The notes beneath the pieces are model-generated. The model was not told the origin of the DNA. It was given only the letters and a program-made list of their open reading frames with translations, and ran no database searches. A DNA stretch of 64,000 nucleotides, taken from assembly GCF_027579695.1 (NCBI RefSeq), contig NC_083587.1, forward strand, positions 8,223,501 through 8,287,500, given 5' to 3'. Positions 9,967 through 21,297 of this stretch are shown piece by piece; positions within the stretch are counted from its first letter, which is position 1; the number at the start of each line of letters is the position of its first letter. Source of the DNA: Neoarius graeffei. Lineage: Eukaryota > Chordata > Actinopteri > Siluriformes > Ariidae. Position numbers and translations under genes: made by a program.

Positions 9967-11457
9967 CTAGTGCATCTAAAAAAATTAGAATACCATGAAA
10001 AAGTTCCTTTTTTTCATAATTTAATTCAAAAAGGTAAACTTTCATATATTCTATATTCAGTACATGTAAAGTGAAATATTTAAAGCCTTTTTTGTTTTCA
10101 TTTTGATGATTATGGCTTATAGCTCATGAAAATCAGAAATCCAGTATCTCAAATTATTAGAATATTCCCTAAAATCAATCAAAAAAAGGACTTACAATAC
10201 AGAAATGTCCAACTTCTGAAAAGTATATTCATTTATACACTCAATACTTGGTTGGGGCCCCTTTACCATGAATTACTGTATCAATGCGGTGTGGCATGGA
10301 GGTGATCAGTCTGTGGCACTGCTGAGGTGTTATTGAAGCCCAGGTTGCTTTGATAGTGGCCTTCAGTGTATCTTTATTTTTGGGTCGGGTGTTTCTCATC
10401 TTCCTCTTGACAATACCCCATAGATTCTCTATGGGGTTCAGGTCAGGCAAGTTGGCTGGCCAATCAAACACAGTAATATCATGGTCAGCAAACCATTTGG
10501 TAGTAGTTTTGGCACTGTGGGTAGGTGCTAAGTCCTGCTGGAAAAGGAAATCAGCATCTCCAAAAAGCTTGTCAGCAGATGGAAGCATGAAGTGCTCTAA
10601 AATCTCCTGGTAGATGGCTGTGTTGACTTTGGACTTGATAAAATACAGTGGACCAACACCAGCAGATGACATGGCACCCCAAATCATCACAGACTGTGGA
10701 AACTTCACACTGGGCTTCAAACACCTTGGATTCTGTGCCTCTCCACTCTTCTTCCAGACTCTAGAACCGTCATTTCCAAATTAAATGCAAAATGTACTTT
10801 CATCTGAAAAGAGGACTTTGGACCACTGAGCAACAGTCCATTTCTTTCTCTCCTTAGCCCAGATAAGACACTTCTGACATTGTCTCTGGCTGAGGAGTAG
10901 CTTGATATTAGGAATGCAAAAGTTGTATCCCCTTTCTTGAAGATGTCTGTTCGTGATGGGTCTTGATACACTGACACCAGCCTCAGTCCACTCCTTGTGA
11001 AGCTCTCCCAAGTTCTTGAATCAACTTTTCTTGACAATCCTCTCAAGACTGCGGCCATCCCTGTTGCTTGTGCACCTTTTCCAGCCACCCTTTTCAGCAA
11101 TGACCTTTTGTGGCTTACCCTCCTTGTGGAGGGCATCAGTGATCATCTTCTGGACAACAGTCAAGTCAGCAGTCTTCCCCATGATTGTGGTTGTGTGTAC
11201 TGAACTAGACCAAGAGATGCACTGTGTTCATACTGTTTTATTCAAACTCGAAATGAAATATTCTACTATTTTGAGATGAGGTTTTTTTATGCTTTTGTAC
11301 TGTATGCCATACTGATTAAAATTAAAATAGAAAAATGCTTGAAACATTTTAGTTTATGTGTAATGAGTCTATAATATATAACATTTTCACTTTCTTAAAT
11401 AACTGATGGAAAATATTGAACTTTTTCACAATATTGTAATTTTTTGAGATACATTAG
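9967..11457 (-). mobile_element. Tc1-like DNA transposon, degenerate full-length copy
   Basis: TIR of about 35 bp, CTAGTGCATCTAAAAAAATT at left and the inverted equivalent ending GAGATACATTAG at right, with TA on both outer sides (9965-9966, 11458-11459). It encloses one transposase gene on minus. Confidence 0.85.
10241..11182 (-). pseudogene. Tc1-like transposase, two nonsense codons
   Basis: ATG at 11182 (MGKTADLTVVQKMI). An N-terminal helix-turn-helix region is followed by the DDE core: SDESTF, then LFQQDLAPTHSAK, then the DWPANLPDLNPIENLW block with its final acidic residue. TGA at 11021-11023 and TAA at 10781-10783 interrupt an otherwise continuous 313-codon frame of the usual Tc1 length (about 340). 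This copy cannot make transposase but keeps recognisable ends. Confidence 0.85.
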
Positions 11458-12183
11458 TATATAGTTCTGTTTATATTCTGTCTTCTTATTGGGTGAGATA
11501 GTGTGAGAACTCATTTATTTTTCCTGTACTGTTTATGAGCAAACTGGTCCCATCACTCCTCATAAGAGATATCTGACATCTCCTCGCAGAACCAGTTGCC
11601 ATAATCCTGTCTGTGGCGCTCCTTCGTTAATGTGTATGTCTAAAAATAACACAAGTATTAAGTCTGCATGGTAGGCTCGCAGAGACGAGAGTCCTGACAT
11701 CAGGCATAATACACAACAATGGCATGTTAATATGGTTAAAAAATATCATGACCTGCTCTGGCTGGATGCTGGTTACATGTTGCTCAGCCATGAGAAACAG
11801 ATGGTTGGAGAGCCAGAGCAGGGACATTGTAGGCAGCAGGACATGTGGGACGGAGGGGAAAAAAACATCTTAAACATCAACAAGGGGCAGGTAGAGAGAA
11901 CATCGGAGTCCTGTTATCATACTGTCAAACAATATCAATACTTGCCTTGATTGGGTGATGGGTGCACACTCCTCAGCAATGAGATGGTTGGAAATATAGA
12001 TCAGAGTGAGTGCAGGCAGATGCAGTGCAGGTTACTTTTCAGCGAGGCAGAGCGAAGATTCCCAGTTTATTGTCTTTGGATATGAATGGTGATGGGGCCC
12101 TTAGAGCTGGCCAAAACAATTCAGTTACATTTCACCGGGTCTGGGACATGCGACAGAATGTCTGATGGCCAATTCCCTGCAGG
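11458..12183. other. Unassigned spacer upstream of the SET gene stop
   Basis: No clear gene. On minus, 11629-11541 has a possible terminal exon after a TTTTTAG acceptor (a 28-residue frame ending in TGA), but I cannot join it to anything. Two degenerate related stretches near 11750-11830 and 11945-12030 share a Cys-poor CTCAGC-AATGAGA-type core, suggesting an old duplication. Confidence 0.4.
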
Positions 12184-12801
12184 CTATGAGAGCCAGTCGA
12201 GGTCTCCACCCTCTCCACCAAAAGATTTCCTGTTGACTCCATAGTCAAACAGAACTTCCTCATTCACCAACAAAGTCCTGGTTGCAAGGAAAAGGATCAT
12301 GTCCCTTTCCTCTCCATTAATTTTCACACTGAAATACTTTGGCTTGATGTTGGCTTTCTTTTTGGAATGATTGATCAACCTGTCAGTATTCTGCATCCCA
12401 GGGTGGCAATCACAGGTGTCTGAGTGGGCATCAATGCACATTGACTCTCCTTTTTTATTTTTGAAAAAGAAGACATATCCAGTCTCCCTCTCAGTGATGT
12501 TCCTGTGTATTTTCTGGCCCTCACTGAATGTGACAACAGTTCCATGGCAGTCACAGAGCACCTCGCCAGCCTCAAATATGTGGGTCATAATGATCCCTCT
12601 GCCCTTCCCTTCAAACTCAGTGATGTGAAGTCCTCTCCACTGCTGTGTTTGCACCAATTTCTGTATCTGTGTGTTGTCCATGATACAGTCCTCAGATCCA
12701 GATGGTTTCCAGTTCTTAAGAACTTCATCGCTGATCTCGGCAGTCATCATCTTCCATCCCTGCTTTTTAACCCAAGCATCAACCTGCTTTTTTGTTGCCA
12801 T
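12184..12801 (-). CDS. SET-domain lysine methyltransferase, KMT5A-like
   Basis: Single uninterrupted frame of 205 codons from ATG 12801 (MATKKQVDAWVKKQGW). The SET domain occupies about residues 55-200. It has GKGRG at its start, the GYVFFF...CIDAHSD strand, the LINHSKKKAN pseudoknot motif that forms the active site, and EEVLFDYG near the end. These match the PR-Set7/KMT5A type, which methylates histone H4 Lys20 using S-adenosylmethionine in the nucleus. Fish carry many KMT5A-like copies, so this may be a member of that expansion, possibly element-borne. It lacks the long N-terminus of canonical KMT5A and shows no intron. Expression is unknown. Confidence 0.75.
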   Translation of the reverse strand: MATKKQVDAWVKKQGWKMMTAEISDEVLKNWKPSGSEDCIMDNTQIQKLVQTQQWRGLHITEFEGKGRGIIMTHIFEAGEVLCDCHGTVVTFSEGQKIHRNITERETGYVFFFKNKKGESMCIDAHSDTCDCHPGMQNTDRLINHSKKKANIKPKYFSVKINGEERDMILFLATRTLLVNEEVLFDYGVNRKSFGGEGGDLDWLS

Positions 12802-13350
12802 CACTTGTGTTTAGGAGGTGTGTTCCACACAGAAAGAAAAGTCAAGGGCAGGATCGATGAAAATGGTCTCACTTGATGCATTTAAAATGACAACAATATG
12901 TGTAGATGGATCAAAAATGAGCCCCTTAAAGCCAGGAACTCCAAAATTAACTCATTCAGGGATGGTTCAGCACTATTGCTGACCTTCCCCGCATGTGAGA
13001 AATAAAGCTTATTATAAGCTTTATTTCAGTGTGTGATATGTTGGGGTCAAGGCAGTTTAAGATCTGTAAGGGAGGTCTGACATACAGCATAACTAACATA
13101 CTGACATCTACAGTATTTGCCATCTTTTAGCTAAACATTATCTACATTCAACAGCATTACTCAACTTACACAGTTTGTTTGGAAAAAAAAACTGTCTAAA
13201 GTCTTTTGCCTCTTGGCTGGTTTGCTGAACATACAGAAGTGCTGGCCAGATCTGAATCACACCAAAGATACTCATACAATATTTGGAGCCATTTCTATTT
13301 TTTCCAAGTTACACCAGAGCGCTCTCCCTTTAAAAGCTAGGTATATCATA
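12802..13350. other. Unassigned spacer, possible promoter side of the SET gene
   Basis: AT-rich, no coding frame recognised. A CCCTTTAAAAGCTA word at 13326-13340 recurs at 20888-20901, next to a similar AGAGCC/CTCTCCC context, suggesting a shared repeat fragment. Confidence 0.4.
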
Positions 13351-13487
13351 ATCTCGCGAGATGGAGGGAGCCAGGGCGGCAGAGAGGGAGCTACCGCAAT
13401 GGTCATCAGACACTTCCTGCTCTGGAGGAAGCATCAGTTAAGGTTGTTTAGATTTACATTTAACTGTACAGTGAATGTGAAGTGGTC

Positions 13488-14750
13488 ATGGCAGAAGAGT
13501 CAGATGGTTATTTAAGAAGTAATGACGTTAATGTGAATGAGGATATGTTTTGGGAAGAAGTCAGTCGAATTAGGAAACTGTCAGATAGAGATAGCAGTGG
13601 AGACAAGTCTGGAAATTCTGTTATCAAAAGAACCAAGGTTGATAGAAAGATGTCTAAGGGGTCAAGAGAAGAAGTATGGAAAGTTATGATAGTTTTTGAA
13701 CAAAAAGGAGGGCCAGATTTACATCCAATCCACATTACTAAGGCAATTGAGAGAGAAATAGGAAAGATAAATCACGCCAGATTCATGGGAAATGGGAGGC
13801 TTTTGATTTTTGCTAAGACTGAAGAGCAGCGAAGTAACATCCTGATGAAGGAGTCACTTAACAAACTTAAAATTACCTCACATATTCCAGGGGCAGCATC
13901 TAAAGCTAGAGGTGTCATAACAGGAATACCAACATCAGTCTTAATGGAAGAGATCAAGGAGAATCTGTCAAGGTATGCAATAACTGATGCTAAACGCCTG
14001 ACCAAGGGAAAAGAAAAAACTGAAAGTACATCAATTTTGTTAAGCTTCAGTAAAGACTTGCCGACTAGAGTTCAGATGGGATATATGTCTTACATGGTCC
14101 GTGAATACATTCCACCTCCATTGCGGTGTTTTAAATGCCAAATATTTGGTCATGTAGCAGGGCAATGTGGAGGTAAAATAAGATGTGCAAAATGTGGTGG
14201 TGAACACGAATATGGTCAGTGTGGGGAAACTGTATTAAAGTGTTGCAATTGTGGATGGCCACACTGTGCTGCATATGGTGGTTGTGAGAAGCAAAAGGAG
14301 GCCAAAGAAATACAGAAATACAGAGTTACATACAAGACTTCTTATGCAGATGCCATTAAGATAGTTAAGAAGGATAAGAGAGTTACTACTGTTCCTACTA
14401 CACCAGAACAATCCACTTGGAGCCAGTTTGATAACAGGCTAAGACTGAACAACAGAGTTCAATTAGAAGGGAATCCTCAACATGTTAACAGGCCTAGGCC
14501 TATTCCAGCTTCAGTTACATGTAAGTGTGAATGCAAAACAAAAATCACAAAAGAAACACTACTTGTGGATAAGAATGAATTCATTGCATTTATTTGCACA
14601 GTGATGAACACAGCACTACAACACTCAAGGAAAAGTGACAGAATTAAATCAATTGTTGACATTGCCAATGATTTTTTGGGGCCTATGAGTAAAGCTGATG
14701 TAATTCATGAAATTATAAATCTTAAATATGGACAAACTCAAGGTAGTTGA
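13488..14750 (+). CDS. LINE ORF1, gag-like protein with three zinc knuckles
   Basis: Open frame of 420 codons. I choose ATG 13488 over the in-frame GTG six bases upstream. Three CCHC-like knuckles lie at about residues 210-260: CFKCQIFGHVAGQC, CAKCGGEHEYGQC and a Cys/His-rich CCNCGWPHC block. It would package the LINE RNA as a ribonucleoprotein. The TGA stop at 14748 is followed at once by ORF2 (ATG 14758), so ORF2 is probably made by reinitiation or readthrough from the same transcript. No internal lesion is seen, in contrast to ORF2. Confidence 0.85.
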   Translation: MAEESDGYLRSNDVNVNEDMFWEEVSRIRKLSDRDSSGDKSGNSVIKRTKVDRKMSKGSREEVWKVMIVFEQKGGPDLHPIHITKAIEREIGKINHARFMGNGRLLIFAKTEEQRSNILMKESLNKLKITSHIPGAASKARGVITGIPTSVLMEEIKENLSRYAITDAKRLTKGKEKTESTSILLSFSKDLPTRVQMGYMSYMVREYIPPPLRCFKCQIFGHVAGQCGGKIRCAKCGGEHEYGQCGETVLKCCNCGWPHCAAYGGCEKQKEAKEIQKYRVTYKTSYADAIKIVKKDKRVTTVPTTPEQSTWSQFDNRLRLNNRVQLEGNPQHVNRPRPIPASVTCKCECKTKITKETLLVDKNEFIAFICTVMNTALQHSRKSDRIKSIVDIANDFLGPMSKADVIHEIINLKYGQTQGS

Positions 14751-14757
14751 ATGAGTT

Positions 14758-17700
14758 ATGGTTCTTTTCATTTTACAATGGAATGCAAGGAGTTTATTAG
14801 CTAATGGACAAGAATTCAAAAGTTACATTCAAAATTTGACAGATAAACCTGATATAATATGTATTCAGGAGACATGGTTGAAACCACACCTAGATTTTAT
14901 CATCAAAGGCTTTAAAGGCATTAGATTTGATAGAAGTAATGAGAGAGGTGGTGGATGTATGACATTCATAAAAGATGGGATTCCTTACAGATGTATTAAT
15001 ATAGATAAAGAACATGAATGTATTATTACAGAAATATTTAATGGGCCTAAGGAAATATATAGTGTTGTTAACTATTATAACCCATGTAAAAGTTTAACAA
15101 CTGACATGCTAAGCAATATCTTTGAGAAAAAGCATCCTGAAATATGGTGTGGTGACTTTAATGCCCACAACAGCTTATGAGGTAGTAAACATACAGACAT
15201 GAATGGCTTAGCAGTTAAAGAAATGGCCAATGACAGAATGTTAGTTTGTTTAAATAATGGTTCTGGTACTAGGATCAATATTTATAAGAATGAGACATCT
15301 TGCATTGATTTAACCTTAATTGACAGAAGAATTGCTTATAGATGTAGGTGGGATGTAGATCAATCAACTAATATTGGAAGTGATCATTTTCCAATATGGT
15401 GTAAAATGGATATGGAGTTAAAGATTGATCCAAATTATATACATCACAAATGGGTGTTTAGCAAAGCTAATTGGGATGAGTTTAAAGAAATCTCTGAAGA
15501 TATGCTTTCAATGATACCAGAAATTGATCAAAACGTAAATGATATGAATAGTAGCATAAGCTCTCTTATATACTTTGCAGCAAGCCAAAGTATTCCAATT
15601 AGTGAAGGTAAAAAGAATAAAAGAAATGTGCCATGGTGGGATGATAAATGTACTGAAGTAATTAAAGAACGAAATAAAGCTTTTAAGGTCCTGTGTAAAA
15701 CACTAACATCTGATAATCTTTTGAATTATCAAATGAAAAGAGCCATAGCCAGGAAAGTTATTAAAGAAGCAAAAAGAGAATCCTGGAGGCAGTTTTGTTC
15801 AACAATAGGTAGAGAAACTACAATAAACCAAGTATGGATGATGATTAAAAAGATGACCGGTAGATATAAACCATCACATATCCCTGTGCTAATGGAAGGT
15901 GATAATCAATATGTTGCTGATTCTGATAAAGCGAACCTTTTAGGTAAAACCTTTGCAGATATCCATAAAGGTAACCATTTGGAAGAATGTTTTAAGAAAA
16001 GGAAAAATGAAGTCTTGGAAGTAAATAAAGATACTCTAGTCATGAAGGAACCAAACATGTCCAGCATGGATGCTGAATTTAATATGTCAGAATTAAAAAT
16101 GGCTTTAAATAACACTGCATATTCTGCTCCAGGTAGTGATTACTTATGTTATGCTATGTTTAGGCAATTACCTGATGAAGTTCTACAAATGATTCTTAAT
16201 CTATTTAATAAAGTATGGAATGTGGGTAAACTACCAAATGTATGGAAAAGATCTACAATCCTCCCATTTAATAAGCCTGGAAAGGACCCAAGCAACCCAG
16301 GGAATTATAGACCAATAGCTCTTACCTCACATTTAGGGAAACTGATGGAGAAAATGATTGTGTCAAGATTAAATTACTATTTAGAATATAATTGTTTACT
16401 TCACAGCTATCAAACTGGATTCAGGAAACAGAAATCAACAACTGATGCATTAATCAAACTTACTAATGAAATTGAAAAAACATTGGTTATGAAGGAGGCT
16501 ATGGTAACAGTCTTTCTAGATATAGAGAAAGCTTATGATACCATGTGGAGGGAAGGGTTATTAATAAAATTAGGAAAATTGGGAATTAATGGGAAGATGT
16601 ACAACTACATATTAGACTTTCTTTCTCAACGTACCTTAAGGGTCAGAGTGGGTGAAGCTGTTTCAGAAGAATTTACTGTTGAAAATTGAATACCCCAAGG
16701 GAGTATCATTAGTCGAATACTTTTTAACATTATGATTAATGATATTTTTGAGAAATTGGGTGAAATGAATGAAGGTTTACTATATGCAGATAATGCTGTT
16801 ATATGGAAAAGGGGACGTAACATATCACACATTACTGAATCAATCCAGAAGGACATACACATCCTAGAACAATGGGGGATAGATTGGGGTTTTAAGTTCT
16901 CTGTTCAAAAATCTCAAGTCACATACTTTACAAGAAAGAAAGTTCCAGAAAATTTTAAAGTAATGCTCTATAATCATACTATTGAAAGGGGGAATGCATT
17001 TAAATATCTAGGTATTTGGTTGGATAGTAAACTGACCTGGAAACTACATATTGAACATGTTGAAACTAAATGCAAAAGGTACTGAACTTGATGAGGATGA
17101 TATCTGGTCTTTCCTGGGGAGCAGACAAACAATCTTTGCTGAATATTTATAAAGCATTGATAAGATCAGCTATTGATTATGGTTGTATTACATATAGCTC
17201 AGCTTGTAAAACATCCCTTCTGAAGCCGGAAAGAATATAATTAAAGGCCATTAAAATAGCTTTGGGTGCTATTAAAACAACTCCTGCATGTGCTCTTCTG
17301 GTGGAGTCAGAGGAAACCCCACTTAATTTAAGGTTTAACAAGCTTTCTTTAATGTATTGGGTCAGACTGCAGGGCAGTATTAACAATCCAGCCATATCAG
17401 TACTTAAAGATTGCTGGGAATATTACAAGAAGCGTAATGGGTTTGGGTGGAACATTGACAATACTGCAAACCAGTATGGTTTGAAGGAATTAACATACAG
17501 CCCTGCATTAGCTTTAAGTGGTGTCTCTCCATGGATTCTGCCTACCCCTGAGGTTAATATAGAACTGCTAGAGGTAAAGAAAGATTATCCAAATCAAAAG
17601 AGTTTTGCATTATTTTGCAAACAATACTTGACTTCTTCATTCTATGGATATCTCCAAATTTATACTGATGGATCAAAATATGTATTAAGTGGTAAATGTA

Positions 17701-18500
17701 GCACTGGAATTTATATTCCAGAATTCAAAAAAACATATGGCTATAGACTGAATAATTTCCTATCAGTTTACTCGATTGAAATGGCTGGAATTCTTTCTGC
17801 ATTAAGATGGATTGAAGAAATCAAACCACTCAAGTCAGTTATATGTACAGATTCAATGTCAGTTTTACAAAGTTTTTTATCAGGTAACTCAACAAGGGAA
17901 GACTTAGTAATTGAAGTTAAACATCTCTTAGCTCACATAAGGAATATGGGACTTACTATTGAGTTTTGTTGGGTACCAGCCCATATAGGAATTAAAGGCA
18001 ATGAAATAGCAGACCACATAGCCAAAGAATTCATTGATAAAGAACAGATAGACATTCATATTCCACTGGGAAAAGGAGAAGCTAAAGCCTTAATTAAAAC
18101 AGATTATGAAAAGATGGCAAAAGAATGGGAAACAGAACCCAAAGGTAGACAATACTTTAATATGCAGAGTCAGGTATGGGGGAAAAGAATAACATCAATG
18201 GGATTTAACAGAAATGAGGAGGTAGTATATACAAGATTAAGACTGGGACACACAGGTCTTAACGCAACATTACAGATATTAGGTAAAAGTGATGGTCTTT
18301 GTCAAGGATGTAGAGTTAAGGAAGATGTTGAGCATGTTTTATTCCATTGTAGTAAATACAGTTCTCAAAGACAGAAATGGTTGGAGCTTGAAGCAGGTTC
18401 AGACATTCACAACATACTAAAGGAAGAAGGAATACAGCAAAATAGAATTAAAGCACTAATGATTTATCTTAATGATACAGGTCTAATGAAAAGAATATAA
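14758..18500 (+). pseudogene. LINE ORF2: endonuclease, RT, RNase H, inactivated
   Basis: Endonuclease: QWNARSL, QETWL, then GDFNAHNS and SDHFPIW. RT: FNKPGKDPSNPGNYRPIAL, QTGFRKQKST, FLDIEKAYD, and YADN at the catalytic box where YADD is expected. RNase H: YTDGSK, SIEMAGILSAL, TDSMSVLQ and HIGIKGNEIAD, covering the four acidic positions. Lesions: TGA at 15178-15180 (expected Trp), TGA at 16687-16689 (expected Gly), a one-base loss near 17080, and TAA at 17238-17240. Reading through them gives about 1245 codons. The Asp-to-Asn change alone would abolish RT activity. Confidence 0.85.
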
Positions 18501-18658
18501 TTTTTTTTTTGTAGCCTAGTAATCTGACATAGAATCTGTCCAGTCCCTTCACACACTCCTGTACAGTAGGTGGCGGTATACACAGATTGTGACAATCTGC
18601 CATTAAAAAGAAGAAGAAGAAGATCTCGTGAGATTTGGAGAGCACGATGTCTTCCCCA

Positions 18659-19671
18659 TAGACATCCTATTACGTAGACGGAGCATCCAATGTAAATTCT
18701 AAAAGCGCGGACGAGACGCGGGGCCGCCATCTTGGAGTGGTGATACGCTGCACTCAGTGTAATGCGCTGGCAGCACTGGCTCGCATTTTTCTGTCATACG
18801 TGTAGCTATGATAAAGGATAGCGGCGGGGTTATTATTCATAGTTGGCTTCACGTTAATAGAATATCCTGATATTAAGTGAACAGATGTCAGAGATTGTTG
18901 AAGTTGAGGAAACGGTGATTAATATCCTACAAAAAATGTGTGAATACTAAATACATTAGACATAAACAGCTTAACGTTTTTCTATCGGCTACAACCACCA
19001 ATCTGTTGCAATGGATAGGGTAAATTCAGGTAAAGTGGGACACTTTTTTTTTAAAAATGCGGTTTTAACAATCTAAATCCATTATAATGATTCAAATGTG
19101 TGTATGTTTTCTTTAAATAGATTGTTAAGAACATATCAAAGGGGAAATTAATCTAGTCAGTGAATTTATAAGAGCCTTTTACATCCTTCAACACAATCTG
19201 ACACCCCCTTCAGCAAAGCTGATGTGAGTGGGGCGCTTTGTTTGGTATGTAGGACAATGTGTGATGACCATATATTGACCACAAACATTTTTTTGTTTGT
19301 TTTAAAGCATACCAAAACATTTATTTATAACAAATTAATGTAAAACATAAAAAATATAACAATGTAGTAAATGAATAAACTAGTAAATAAATAAAAAAGG
19401 TAGTATATGAATAAACATTTAATAACAATATATATAATATTAGCATACAACATTAAAACATGACTCGTGAAACCACTTATCACACTTACAGCAGGCCACC
19501 CATTCCTCCATTGCCTTTCAGTCACTTGCATCCCCCATACACCCCCTTGCAGACAGTATAATAATAATAGGATGACTATGATCTCGCGCTTATCTCACCA
19601 CTCCAAGATGGCGACCGTATTTCTCGCATCAGAACAGCCAACGCTCCGTCTACGTAATAATAGGATGTCTA
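18659..19671. mobile_element. MITE, about 1 kb, with roughly 110-bp imperfect TIR
   Basis: Left end TAGACATCCTATTACGTAGA and right end the inverted equivalent (TACGTAATAATAGGATGTCTA). A second inner inverted block is GCCGCCATCTTGGAGTGGTGA near 18722 against CACCACTCCAAGATGGCGACC near 19598. TA on both outer sides. The interior carries no recognised gene. Confidence 0.7.
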
Positions 19672-20263
19672 TGGTCTTCCCAGGTGCTGGGCGGAAGCAG
19701 CACGCGCTTAATGAGGAGGCGGAAGTTGGAGTGAAGTCCGTGCAGTTAATGGACTTAAAAGAGGTTAGAAACTAATTATAACGTTATACTTACATGAGTG
19801 CATGCTTGTTTGTCAAGAGAATGAAAGGTAAGAAAATTATACTTTTCAGAACTCTCCTGGGGGAGAAAAGCGCGTGAAGGACATGTTCAGCTGGCTGAGG
19901 GTCTGATGCGCGGCTGAAACGATAAAAACCGGGGATCCCAATTAACTGCAAACCGGTTCAGATTTATACAATTAAAGAGTTTTTGAATTGTTGATTTTGT
20001 TTTCTCAATTACTAAAGGTTATGGGATTCCTGTACTATCAGGCATGAGAGAGCTCAGAGTGAAAAATCTGAAGTAATACTCTGGTCTTGAATTTTAATCT
20101 AATAACAATGAAAGGGAAGTCTGAAATCAGATTTTGAGCTGAAAAATATCATGCCTGAATAATGTATAGTCGAAAATGTGCTTATCCATGGAAATTCATT
20201 CTCCCATGCAACCTGGTGTTTGCATTCATATAAAAAGTTTGTCGCAGATTTGTCTCCAACCTA
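19672..20263. other. Unassigned spacer
   Basis: No gene, RNA or repeat boundary that I can support. Moderately GC-rich near 19680-19930, then AT-rich. Confidence 0.4.
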
Positions 20264-20277
20264 CCCGTTATTTTTGT

Positions 20278-20654
20278 CTCATCTCATCTCATTATCTGTA
20301 GCCGCTTTCTCCTGTTCTACAGGGTCGCAGGCAAGCTGGAGCCTATCCCAGCTGACTACGGGCGAAAGGCGGGGTACACCCTGGACAAGTCGCCAGGTCA
20401 TCACAGGGCTGACACATAGACACAGACAACCATTCACACTCACATTCACACCTACGGTCAATTTAGAGTCACCAGTTAACCTAACCTGCATGTCTTTGGA
20501 CTGTGGGGGAAACCGGAGCACCCGGAGGAAACCCACGCGGACACGGGGAGAACATGCAAACTCCGCACAGAAAGGCCCTTGCTGGCCACGGGGCTCGAAC
20601 CCGGATCTTCTTGCTGTGAGGCGACAGTGCTAACCACTACACCACCGTGCCGCC
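20278..20654 (-). mobile_element. tRNA-headed SINE, copy 2 (full length)
   Basis: Reverse orientation: the GGCGGCACGG head is at 20654 and the CATCTC-repeat tail at 20278. Flanked by CCCGTTATTTTTGT (20264-20277 and 20655-20668), a perfect 14-bp TSD, which implies recent retroposition. Confidence 0.9.
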
Positions 20655-20668
20655 CCCGTTATTTTTGT

Positions 20669-21149
20669 AATAGTTAAATTTGCAATTTGTATACGGTGCC
20701 TAGGATTGGGAGTCTCCGGTCGGCTCGACCAATCAGAAGGCGCAACCGCCTCCAGTGACTGCAGACGTTTGGAAGATGGCGAAGCTCTCCTCCTGTCTCA
20801 GCAAGGGCCCTCTGGCGATGCTCCACCTGCAGCAAGGGACCAGCCGCTGGTTTTAAAGGGAGAGCCCTCTGACCCCAGAGCCCTCTCCCTTTAAAAGCTA
20901 CACTGTTAAATATTTTCTTGTAAAATAACAGTAAAGAACTGGCAGCAGGGTTGCCATTATGTTACTGTAAAATTAATTTTTTTTTTACTGTCACTAAAGT
21001 TTACAGTTTTGTACTGTTAATGAAAAATACAGTATGGGCCTTTTTTATTACTTTCCTGTATAAAAACAGTAAACAACTGCAGCAGATTTGCCAATACATT
21101 ACTGTAAATTTAACATTTTTACTGTCACTAAAGTGTGCAGTTTTGTACT
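20669..21149. repeat. Diverged tandem repeat of an ACAGTAAA-rich unit
   Basis: From about 20915 two roughly 115-bp copies share TAACAGTAAA.AACT.GCAGCA and TTTTTACTGTCACTAAAGT. A third partial copy continues at 21286, beyond the SINE inserted in it. 20700-20900 is GC-richer, with no supported gene. Confidence 0.55.
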
Positions 21150-21285
21150 CATCTCATGTCATTCTCATTATCTCTAGCCGCTTTATCCTGTTCTACAGGG
21201 TCGCAGGCAAGCTGGAGCCTATCCCAGCTGACTATGGGCGAAAGGCAGGGTACACCCTGGACAAGTCGCCAGGTCATCACAGGGC
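21150..21285 (-). mobile_element. tRNA-headed SINE, copy 3 (5'-truncated)
   Basis: Only the 3' body and tail of the SINE (CTCATTATCTCTAGCCGC to CATCACAGGGC on plus). Perfect TSD CAGTTTTGTACT at 21138-21149 and 21286-21297. The pol III head is missing, as expected of incomplete reverse transcription. Confidence 0.85.
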
Positions 21286-21297
21286 CAGTTTTGTACT

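Larger units (their letters stand above)
13363..18622 (+). mobile_element. Full-length I/Nimb-type LINE with 12-bp TSD
   Basis: Two ORFs followed by a short 3' UTR and an AAG-repeat tail (18606-18622). Flanked by ATCTCGCGAGAT (13351-13362) and ATCTCGTGAGAT (18623-18634), a 12-bp TSD with one mismatch. ORF2 has endonuclease, RT and a C-terminal RNase H, and ORF1 has three zinc knuckles; that combination is characteristic of the I clade, which includes fish Nimb elements. Confidence 0.88.

Noticed and set aside
11541-11629. Terminal exon of a minus-strand gene linked to the SET gene
   Set aside because: An acceptor-like site and a 28-codon frame exist, but nothing connects it to the SET frame, which has its own stop upstream.
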